Assembly: GCA_046328715.1 (NCBI GenBank)
Contig: JAXLWB010000058.1
Location: forward strand, 1-63,479
DNA from: JAXLWB01 sp046328715
GTDB lineage: Bacteria > Chloroflexota > Anaerolineae > Caldilineales > Caldilineaceae
DNA length: 63,479 nt
Direction: 5' to 3'
In this document: piece by piece, positions 53,133 to 60,550 of the stretch
Layout of the letters: each line of letters opens with the position of its first letter
Position numbering within the stretch: the stretch's first letter is position 1
Notes under the pieces: generated by a model
Databases searched by the model: none
Seen by the model: only the letters and a program-made list of their open reading frames with translations
Told to the model about the DNA's origin: nothing
Position numbers and translations under genes: made by a program

Positions 53133-54986
53133 ATGAATAGGATGCAAGATTTGAGCCGACGTCAATTTATGAAATTGACGTCGGCCATCGGGTTCACAGC
53201 TGCGCTAGCCGCTTGTGCGGCACCGGCTACCCCTCCCAGTGAGGCGGCACCAGCGGCCAGCGGCAGTGATGCGGCGGCGGCGCCAGCCGTTGGCGGTGCA
53301 AAGAGCGAGATCGCCCGCAAGGATACACTCGTACACGTTGGCGGCGAAACGGAAGTTCTTGAGCCGACGAACTTCAACCCCTACTCGCTCGGCGGGCTGG
53401 GGCGCATTCGTGGACCGCTCAACAAAACGATCTTCGAGTTTCTCTATTACTACAATCACAACGATGGTAAAGAGATTCCCTGGTTGGCAGAGAGCTATAA
53501 AGTAGCCGATGACTTTACAAGTATCGACGTTGCCATTCGCCAAGGTGTAACCTGGAATGACGGTACGCCGTTTACTTCGGATGATGTCAAATTTACGCTC
53601 GAAAAGCTGCGCGACACCCCAGAATTGGCATTTGCGTCGGACATGAAGGAGTGGGTAAAAGATGTTACCGTTACAGACGAACAACACTTCACCATCAACC
53701 TGAACAAAGCCAATCCTCGCTTCTTCTACTTCTATTTCATCGAGAATTCGGAAATCCAAATCGCCATTCTGCCCAAGCACATCTGGGAGAACGAAGATTG
53801 GACCACCTTCCAGAATTACGATCCAGCGAAGGGCTTGCCGGTAGGCACTGGGCCTTTCAAATTGGTTGAGGCGGGTCCGCAGGGTGTCTTCTTTGATCGT
53901 GACGACAACTGGTGGGGCGTCAAGACCGGTTTCTCGCAAGCTTCCAAGGTTACGCGCCAATCCTTTATTCCGCTCGGTGCCGGTGCTGCGTTGCAAGCGC
54001 GTATGATCAACAACGAGGTGGATGTCGATGTCACATTCCAACCCGGCGAGTTTGTGGCCGCCAACGCACAAAACCCGGATCTCATCAGTTGGAACGCAAC
54101 AGGACCATCCTGGGGCGTGCCCGACGCCTGCCTATTCACATTGGGCCTCAACACGCAATGGGGACCAATGGCTGATGTCCATGTGCGCCGAGCTGTGCAG
54201 GCAGCCATCAACCGACAAAAGATGATCGATCTGGCATACGAAGGGGCAACCGTCCCGCTGGTGCTGCCCTTCTCGACCTTTGGCGGCCTCGACCCGTACC
54301 GCGAGTTGTGTCAAGATCTAGTCGATAAGTACAAGCCCGACAATCCCTCTCAGGAGTTGGTTGATTCAGAAATGAAGGAAGCCGGTTATGAAAAGGACAG
54401 CGACGGCTTCTGGGGCAAGGATGGTACGCGGTTGACGCCTGACTTCCGCTGCGCCTCCTGGTTGGCACCCATGGCCCCGGTCGTGGAAAAGCAGCTACGC
54501 GACGCTGGCTTCGACGTCTCAGTCAAGCTTGTCACCACCGACAATAACGTGTTCTTCCAAACGGTGCAACAGGGCAAGGGCGACATCTGGATCATCGTAC
54601 ACTGCGGGAGCAGCCGCGAGCCGTGGGGTACACTCCAGCACTATCACAGCAGGTTCAGCTCGCCTGAGCAGGGCACGACGAACAGCTACATCTGGGCAAA
54701 CAGCCAGTACAAGAACCCAGATTACGACGCGATCATCGATCAATTGGATGGAATTCCACCATCGCCGACGGACAAGAAGTACACCGATCTGGTACGCCAA
54801 GCCGTCGAGATCTATCTGCGTGACGTGATCGAGATCACGATGTCTGAGGAACGATGGTTAAGAATCTACAACTATCACTATTGGAAGGGTTGGCCAAATG
54901 CCGCCGATCCGTATGTGGCCCCGTATGCACTCTGGGCAAGCATCATGACCGCCCTGCTCAAGATTGAGCCAACCGGCGCAGAATAG
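53133..54986 (+). CDS. Family 5 (oligopeptide-type) ABC substrate-binding lipoprotein
   Basis: A 617-residue SBP_bac_5 protein. The leader SRRQFMKLTSAIG and lipobox LAAC (Cys28) predict export and lipid anchoring, with an Ala/Pro-rich tether after it. Family landmarks are VRRAVQAAINRQKMIDLAYEGATVP and DVAIRQGVTWNDGTPFTSDDVKFTLEKL. It likely delivers a peptide or oligosaccharide to the upstream permease/ATPase complex; family 5 proteins in such bacteria can also carry sugars. ATG 53133 follows AAAGGAG; ATG 53142 is a second option. Confidence 0.92.
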   Translation: MNRMQDLSRRQFMKLTSAIGFTAALAACAAPATPPSEAAPAASGSDAAAAPAVGGAKSEIARKDTLVHVGGETEVLEPTNFNPYSLGGLGRIRGPLNKTIFEFLYYYNHNDGKEIPWLAESYKVADDFTSIDVAIRQGVTWNDGTPFTSDDVKFTLEKLRDTPELAFASDMKEWVKDVTVTDEQHFTINLNKANPRFFYFYFIENSEIQIAILPKHIWENEDWTTFQNYDPAKGLPVGTGPFKLVEAGPQGVFFDRDDNWWGVKTGFSQASKVTRQSFIPLGAGAALQARMINNEVDVDVTFQPGEFVAANAQNPDLISWNATGPSWGVPDACLFTLGLNTQWGPMADVHVRRAVQAAINRQKMIDLAYEGATVPLVLPFSTFGGLDPYRELCQDLVDKYKPDNPSQELVDSEMKEAGYEKDSDGFWGKDGTRLTPDFRCASWLAPMAPVVEKQLRDAGFDVSVKLVTTDNNVFFQTVQQGKGDIWIIVHCGSSREPWGTLQHYHSRFSSPEQGTTNSYIWANSQYKNPDYDAIIDQLDGIPPSPTDKKYTDLVRQAVEIYLRDVIEITMSEERWLRIYNYHYWKGWPNAADPYVAPYALWASIMTALLKIEPTGAE

Positions 54987-55064
54987 TCGATTCGTACATT
55001 TTGTTCCATCGGGACGTCTAGATTCAGGCGTCCTGATGGAACAAGAATATTGAGGATACTGGGT

Positions 55065-55436
55065 ATGGGGGTCGTTCGTAGAATTGCAGTTGGACTTGTC
55101 GGTGTTATCTTGGTGTTTACCGTGGCGGCTTGCCAGTCTGCTTCGGCTACCGAAATAACACAGACTGTCAGCAGTTCGGCAACGCCGACTCCGCAACAGC
55201 CCGGTGATGTTGTGTGGGGACGGGTTGCCTACTGCAACTGTTTCGCCGACTCGGCAACCACCAACGTTGCAAATGCACTCAAGAATGCCCACCTAAACGT
55301 CAGCCTGAAAGAGTTAAGCCCAAGCAAAGGCTGGCTTTACTTTGCGGTCACCTTCGATCCCCAATCCACCACGCAAGAACAAGTAAGTGTCGCTATGAAG
55401 GCAGGCGGTGCTGAAATCCTTGATGGACCTCCCTAA
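55065..55436 (+). CDS. Small lipoprotein of unknown function
   Basis: A 123-residue protein with lipobox VAAC (Cys23), a Ser/Thr/Pro-rich tether and a C-terminal domain beginning GDVVWGRVAYCNCFADSATTN. The CNC pair could bind metal. No family is recognised; the tail DPQSTTQEQVSVAMKAGGAEIL resembles a heavy-metal-associated or ACT-like half in its beta/alpha order, but only loosely. The start at 55065 follows GAGGAT. It is convergent with the HIT-like gene. Confidence 0.65.
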   Translation: MGVVRRIAVGLVGVILVFTVAACQSASATEITQTVSSSATPTPQQPGDVVWGRVAYCNCFADSATTNVANALKNAHLNVSLKELSPSKGWLYFAVTFDPQSTTQEQVSVAMKAGGAEILDGPP

Positions 55437-55449
55437 GCGTTCACGGTCA

Positions 55450-55794
55450 CTATTCAACCGCAACGATATGCACCTTCGCGTGTGGCACCGATTCAAATGA
55501 GCCGAAGTGCATTTTGAGCGTAAATCCTTTGACGAGCGCAGGCTCATTCTTGGCAGCCAGACGTGCCTGTGTCACTGCAAAATCGACCAGCCCCAGAAAG
55601 CGGTCCCGATTCTCGTGTTCGAGCGTCTCAGTGCTGTCTACATGCTCAAAGGGAATGGCCAGCCAGTGCACGACACTTCCAGGGTGGATACTCTGGAGCA
55701 AAACGAACTTGTTTTCCTCATCGCGGGCAATGATCTTGCCCGGTTCTGTCCCGTTGATGATACCGCAGAATGGACAATGGGTCTTCGTTGCCAT
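55450..55794 (-). CDS. HIT-domain-like protein with altered catalytic triad
   Basis: A 114-residue protein with the CPFCGIINGTEPGKIIARDE N-terminus (Cys pair) of HIT hydrolases and a C-terminal PHAKVHIVAVE in place of the H-phi-H-phi-H motif: His105, Lys107, His109, so the middle nucleophilic His is Lys. HIT proteins hydrolyse nucleoside phosphoramidates or dinucleotides; this one may be inactive or have a different chemistry. The start follows AAGGAG at a long 12-nt spacing. Confidence 0.75.
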   Translation of the reverse strand: MATKTHCPFCGIINGTEPGKIIARDEENKFVLLQSIHPGSVVHWLAIPFEHVDSTETLEHENRDRFLGLVDFAVTQARLAAKNEPALVKGFTLKMHFGSFESVPHAKVHIVAVE

Positions 55795-55911
55795 AGAACT
55801 CTTTTCTCCTTACCAACACATCAATGAAGGGTAATGAATCGAGAATGATCGTTACTACCATACGGCATCGAAGTTGTTACCAAGCTGTTTCGCTGTTCTA
55901 GAATTGCGAAA

Positions 55912-57378
55912 TTACCGCTCACTTGCCACGTACCACTTGCCACCGGCACCTGTATCCGCCCTTATCATCGGTTTCGCTGGAACAGACAAGTTACCCAATG
56001 TGGAAGGCAACTTGCCGAATTCGCTCAACACCCCTTCAAGCACCGGCAACATTTGACGAGCCCGCTTGGCACGAATGATCCAATCCCAGAGTGGCTCGAA
56101 CTTTTTCCAACCGCTGGCATAAGCCATGTGACGTAGTGTACCCATCCACGTCGGTTTACTCCACGCCCCCTGCATGATTGAACCCCAGGTGTAGAAATCT
56201 CGATAGGCACGCCAGTAGCCCGCTTCCAAGGTCTCAGCACTCATCTTAGCTGGCTGAAAGACAGTGTGCCGTGTATCGTAGAGATTCCAGTTTTCGTGAA
56301 GGATACGATTTTGCGCCTTGATGCGGGCATGAAGGGCCGTGCTTGGGTATGGCGTCAGGATGTGAAAGGTGGCGGTCTCGATGCCTTGCTCGATTGCCCA
56401 GGCAACAGTACGATCAAAGACATTCTCATCATCTTCATCCATGCCGAAGACAAAGCTGCCGTTGATCATCACCCCCAGGCCATGCAGACGCTGAATGGCG
56501 GCTTGATAGTCGCGGTTGAGGTTTTGATATTTGCGTTGAGCGGCCAGGTTGGTCGGGTTTAGCGTCTCAAAGCCGACGAAGAGGCTGCGCAGTCCACAGG
56601 CAACCGCCTTTTCCAACAACTCAGGCTGCAAGACGCTTTTGATTGTGCCTGCGGCCTGCCATAACCTGCCCATGCCCTTCATGCCATCAAAGAGTGCCGC
56701 TGCAAACTTGGCGTTGCCAAAGAGATGGTCATCCAGAAAATAGAGATGTTTGCCAGGCAACCGCTCGATTTCGGCTAGGGCAGCATCCACCGTCTGCGTG
56801 TAAAACGATTTACCACCCTCGAAGAAGGCTTCCTTGTAGCAGAAATCGCAGACATGGGGGCAGCCACGTGAAACTACAATCGAGTTGGGAACCAGATAGA
56901 GATTACGCTTGATCAGATCGCGCCGAATCGGCGGCAGATGATCGAGCGTGCGCAAGGTTGATTGATAGCGTTTGTTGGGACGCCCCTGCTTGAAGTCATG
57001 CAGAAATTGCGGCCAGATATCCTCCCCCGGTCCCAGAAAAATGGTGTCGGCATGTGCGGCTGCCTCTTCCGGCAGCGAAGTCACATGCAGCCCACCCAGG
57101 CAGACATAAGCTCCCTTGGCACGGTAGAGATCGGCCAGTTCGTAAGCGCGAAAGGCAGAAGTGATGTAAACCTGGATCACCACCAGATCGGGTTGATCGT
57201 CCAAGCGCAGTGACTCAACATGCTCATCCTGCAAGTCAATCTCTACGTCGTCACCCAAGATCCCCAGGTAGCCAGCCAAGGTTGCTAACCCCAGCGGCGG
57301 AAAGAGCGAATACTTGATCGGTCGGAAATGGGGGCTAGTTGCTTCAGTCAGGGCGGGGAGGATCATTTTGACATTCAT
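55912..57378 (-). CDS. B12-binding-domain radical SAM protein
   Basis: A 488-residue enzyme. Residues about 1-150 form a cobalamin-binding-like Rossmann domain (SLFPPLGLATLAGYLG, CLGGLHVTSLPEE). The radical SAM core has the cluster motif C-x3-C-x2-C in SRGCPHVCDFCYKE, followed by YFLDDHLFGN and FVFGMDEDDENVF. It should perform a radical-based modification, possibly methylation, of an unknown substrate. The start MNVKMILP at 57378 follows GGAG. It is encoded divergently from a methyltransferase gene. Confidence 0.88.
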   Translation of the reverse strand: MNVKMILPALTEATSPHFRPIKYSLFPPLGLATLAGYLGILGDDVEIDLQDEHVESLRLDDQPDLVVIQVYITSAFRAYELADLYRAKGAYVCLGGLHVTSLPEEAAAHADTIFLGPGEDIWPQFLHDFKQGRPNKRYQSTLRTLDHLPPIRRDLIKRNLYLVPNSIVVSRGCPHVCDFCYKEAFFEGGKSFYTQTVDAALAEIERLPGKHLYFLDDHLFGNAKFAAALFDGMKGMGRLWQAAGTIKSVLQPELLEKAVACGLRSLFVGFETLNPTNLAAQRKYQNLNRDYQAAIQRLHGLGVMINGSFVFGMDEDDENVFDRTVAWAIEQGIETATFHILTPYPSTALHARIKAQNRILHENWNLYDTRHTVFQPAKMSAETLEAGYWRAYRDFYTWGSIMQGAWSKPTWMGTLRHMAYASGWKKFEPLWDWIIRAKRARQMLPVLEGVLSEFGKLPSTLGNLSVPAKPMIRADTGAGGKWYVASER

Positions 57379-57565
57379 TCGGCAAGCTCCTTTTGTATCA
57401 GCCAATTGCATCGTGTTCGGGACTAGCCAACCTTATCCGATTCGAGGTTGTCGTACAAGCACGCTAGCCGGAATATCGTGACACTCAAGTGTTTGACACC
57501 TGATAGACGGATAAGGTTCACCTGCCAAACTCAATTACTGTCAAAGAAAGATTTAATGGTAGCGA

Positions 57566-57593
57566 GGGTGCTTTACAGATGCTCTTATTGTGA
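57566..57593 (+). promoter_or_regulatory. Possible promoter of the methyltransferase gene
   Basis: TTTACA, a 16-bp spacer and TAAGAT lie near 57572-57600 in the 278-bp divergent gap. The match is moderate. Positions are approximate, and nothing else is seen in the gap. Confidence 0.3.
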
Positions 57594-57656
57594 TAAGATC
57601 GTGAACAAAATTCAGGAAATAAGGAGTGAAGAAGCCAATCTTGGAGAATCTCGATA

Positions 57657-58457
57657 ATGAGCACCATACCTTTATCCGACTCGTGGGAAATTGGCCACCC
57701 ATACGAACAATATATCGGCCGTTGGAGTCGCCAAATCGCCCCCAAGTTTCTATCTTGGCTAAACATTCCTGTTGGAAGAAGATGGGTTGATATCGGTTGT
57801 GGAACTGGAGCGCTCGCTGCGGCGATCTTGGATCATTGTTCGCCACGCAGCGTGACGGGTATCGAGCCTTCGCAAGGCTTCCTCAAACTTGCCGACCATC
57901 ATCTCAGCGACAGGGCGCAACTCTTCAGTGGCAATGCAGCCGCAATCCCCTTGGAGAACGGAAGTTGCGACGTGGTGGTATCTGGCTTGGTGCTAAACTT
58001 TGTGCCAGACATAGCGGCTGCCCTGACCGAAATGATTCGCGTTAGCGCACCTGGAGGAGTCGTCTCCGCCTACGTATGGGATTATGCAGAGGGCATGGAA
58101 GTGATCAAAACTTTTTGGGATGAGGCCGTCACTCTCGATCCCAGCGCCACTCAACTGCATGAAGGCATTCGTTTTCCTTTATGCATTCCAACCGAGTTGA
58201 GTGCTGCATTTACGAGTGCTGGTCTGTACGATGTTGCAGTTACACCTCTAGACTTGACCGCCAAGTTTGCAGACTTCGACGACTACTGGCAGCCTTTTCT
58301 CGGCGGACAAGGTCCTGCACCGGCCTATGTAATGTCATTACCGGAAGGGCAACGTGAGGCACTTCGCATCAAACTTCAACAAAAGCTCCAGCCTGCAACC
58401 GATGGATCAATCACGCTTGGGGCACGCGCCTGGGGGGTACGAGGTGTGACCTTGTAA
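57657..58457 (+). CDS. Class I SAM-dependent methyltransferase
   Basis: A 266-residue Methyltransf_11-type enzyme. Motif I is WVDIGCGTGALAA, the acidic strand end is VTGIEPS, motif II is NGSCDVVVSGLVLNFVPD and motif III VSAPGGVVSAYVWDY. The substrate is unknown. ATG 57657 follows GGAG at 9 nt. Divergent from the radical SAM gene, with a palindrome after its stop. Confidence 0.88.
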   Translation: MSTIPLSDSWEIGHPYEQYIGRWSRQIAPKFLSWLNIPVGRRWVDIGCGTGALAAAILDHCSPRSVTGIEPSQGFLKLADHHLSDRAQLFSGNAAAIPLENGSCDVVVSGLVLNFVPDIAAALTEMIRVSAPGGVVSAYVWDYAEGMEVIKTFWDEAVTLDPSATQLHEGIRFPLCIPTELSAAFTSAGLYDVAVTPLDLTAKFADFDDYWQPFLGGQGPAPAYVMSLPEGQREALRIKLQQKLQPATDGSITLGARAWGVRGVTL

Positions 58458-58500
58458 AAAAATCCGTCTCTCATAAAGTCCGCTGCAGTCCTACTGTGCA

Positions 58501-58534
58501 GCCAGCAGTGGTGATGTACATCACCACTGCTGGC
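58501..58534. terminator. Perfect 34-bp palindrome between convergent genes
   Basis: GCCAGCAGTGGTGATGT directly followed by its exact complement (58501-58534), giving 17-bp arms with no spacer. It sits between the methyltransferase stop and the stop of the giant surface-protein gene, so it probably ends both transcripts, although no T-run is present. Confidence 0.6.
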
Positions 58535-58549
58535 GATTGTCTCCTAGAA

Positions 58550-60127
58550 TCACCTCTCTACCAATGGCAAGTAAACTCTAGATGCCCCCCCTGGCTCTGG
58601 CAGGTCGTCAGAGTTCGTCGGGTTGTCTGGATCAAGGAAGTCCATCTGCTGATCCTGGTCACGGTCTAGGGTACCCTCCTCAATGTCGGGGCGCAGATCA
58701 GCATCGGAGTCGGTATCCAGGAAGTTGGGGATATTGTCGCCGTCAAAGTCAGTCGCCTGTTCCACATTGTCGGGAATCAGATCCAGATCCTGATCCTCGC
58801 TATCCGAGGAGATGAGCACGGTGGCGCTGGTGATCACAGGCGATACTGGCACAGCAGAGGCCACGCTCACGTCCATCGTCGGCAAAGACACGGTCCACGT
58901 CGCCACATTGGTGGTGCTGATCCAAAGGGTGGCAAGGGCAGTGTGTGTCATCGCCTGACCCGGCAGGAGCGTGATTGCACCTTCCGGCAGCAGCAGCCCC
59001 AGATGGCTATCAACCAACTCACCCAGTTGCAACGCTTGATTTGTCGTATTGACAACCGTGTAGCAATAGCGCACCTGTGAACCGCGTGGCAACTTGATTA
59101 CCGACAGTTCGGTACAGTCAGGTTGGATGCCAATGCTCCCTACTGTTTTACGGAAGCTCAACCGTGCAGGCTCAACCGTTGGCGTCGCAATCGGAAATGC
59201 GGTCGGCGTCGGCGTGCTCGTCTCCGTATTGGTTGCCGTCGCAGTTGGTGTCGCACCTGCAGTGCTCGTTGGAAATGCAGTGCCTGTCAGAGTTGGCGTC
59301 GGAGTCTCGCTAGTAGTCGATGTTAACGTCGGCGTCGGCGGGCTCGTCTCCGTATTAGTTGGTAATGGGGTTGCCGTGTGGGTCGACGTCACAGTCGGTG
59401 CCAAAGTTCCAGTTGGTGACGCAGTAGCAGTCTGCGTTGGTGTTGGCGTAGGCGTCTGACTTGCGGTCGGCGTCTGAGACGAAGTCGCTGTAGGAGTTTG
59501 GCTGGGGGTCGGGGTCGAGCTTGGCGTGGCAGTCGGTGTGGACGTACTAGTGGACAAGCCTTCTACAGCCGCAACCACAATCGTGACCGTTGCCACTTGC
59601 GAATCGGCAAGCCCATCGTTGACGAGATAGGTAAAACGATCGCTGCCAGCAAAGCCGTCATCTGGCGTGTAGCGCAAACTTTGTCCAAAGGAGTCAGTCG
59701 GATCGTCCAACCAGCCATGTTGCGGTTGGTCCTGGACATGGTAAGTCAAAACGTTGCTCTCGATGTCGTCGCCAAAGAGCGTGATCGTTAGCGGACTTTG
59801 CTGATCGGTCTGCACCTCTTGATCGGCGGCCACTGGTGGATCGTTGATCGAATTTACCGTGAGGAAGACCGTCACGATCTGCGAACTGGTGATGCTGTCG
59901 CTGACGACAAAGCTAAAACTGTCGGCACCATGATATTCATCGCTGGGCGCATAGAGCAACGCCGGGGCGGTCCCGATCAACTTGCCATGTTGTGGTCGCC
60001 CTACAACCCGATAGTCCAGCAGATCGCCATCCGGGTCGGCCCCACTCAATGTGAGTGGAAGATTGGTGTCTTCATCGGTGTCGGCATGCTGTTCGTCAGC
60101 GCTGGGTGCGTGGTTGATTGGAGTCAC
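58550..60127 (-). CDS. C-terminal part of giant cadherin/Ig-like repeat surface protein
   Basis: About 525 residues in one open frame (no natural start; the frame reads back to about 60230). In order: two final cadherin-like tandem repeats, a 130-residue Thr/Pro/Ser-rich linker (TPTxTP pattern), a DUF11-like beta domain (LSFRKTVGSIGIQPDCTELS), Asp-rich calcium-binding repeats (DFDGDNIPNFLDTDSDADL), and the extreme C-terminus SRVYLPLVER. It continues the gene at 60317-63479, from which it is separated by a cluster of frameshifts. Secreted, cell-surface or matrix role inferred. Confidence 0.75.
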   Translation of the reverse strand: MTPINHAPSADEQHADTDEDTNLPLTLSGADPDGDLLDYRVVGRPQHGKLIGTAPALLYAPSDEYHGADSFSFVVSDSITSSQIVTVFLTVNSINDPPVAADQEVQTDQQSPLTITLFGDDIESNVLTYHVQDQPQHGWLDDPTDSFGQSLRYTPDDGFAGSDRFTYLVNDGLADSQVATVTIVVAAVEGLSTSTSTPTATPSSTPTPSQTPTATSSQTPTASQTPTPTPTQTATASPTGTLAPTVTSTHTATPLPTNTETSPPTPTLTSTTSETPTPTLTGTAFPTSTAGATPTATATNTETSTPTPTAFPIATPTVEPARLSFRKTVGSIGIQPDCTELSVIKLPRGSQVRYCYTVVNTTNQALQLGELVDSHLGLLLPEGAITLLPGQAMTHTALATLWISTTNVATWTVSLPTMDVSVASAVPVSPVITSATVLISSDSEDQDLDLIPDNVEQATDFDGDNIPNFLDTDSDADLRPDIEEGTLDRDQDQQMDFLDPDNPTNSDDLPEPGGASRVYLPLVER

Positions 60128-60550
60128 CGTGATTGTAATCGCCGCCGCAGCAGAGCTGAGTTGACCATCGTTTACAACGAAGGTCAGTGTATCGACGCCT
60201 GTGAAGCCATCCGTCGGTGTGTAGACCGAGGCTTGGAGCGATGACCGTCAACCGTTCCATGGAGCGGTTGGGTCAGGGCCCATATAGCGCAACGCGTCGT
60301 TTCCATCCACCTCCACTCAAGGCAAGCGTGATCGGCGTTTCGGCACGAGCAGCGTAGCTTTGATCCACCGCAATCGGCGCATCGTTGACTGACGTGACGG
60401 TGATGAGTACCGTTGCCAGCAATGAATCGGCGACCCCGTCGCTGACCAGTAGGTGAAACTATCGTTGCTGTTGAAATTGGCGGTCGGCGTGTATACAGAT
60501 TCGGCAGCACACCACCAAGTAAGCCCATGGTGAGGTTTTGTGCCAACGAC
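60128..60550 (-). other. Cluster of frameshifts in the repeat protein gene
   Basis: Repeat-like text continues through all three reverse frames. Going with the gene: an extra base near 60527 (HHG then LLGGVLPNLYT in another frame), a second indel near 60497 restores YTPTANFNSNDSFTY, a missing base near 60448 moves to LVSDGVADSLLATV, and further changes near 60315, 60290 and 60235 lead back to the frame of SLQASVYTPTDGF. That is about six indels in 320 bp while the flanking 4 kb has none. Confidence 0.7.

Noticed and set aside
57448..57657. 69-residue open frame before the methyltransferase
   Set aside because: No ribosome site and no protein-like character; the frame covers the promoter region.
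59150..59560. Short direct repeats resembling a CRISPR array
   Set aside because: The repeats are codon-level Thr/Pro/Ser repetition in the linker of the surface protein, with no uniform spacers.
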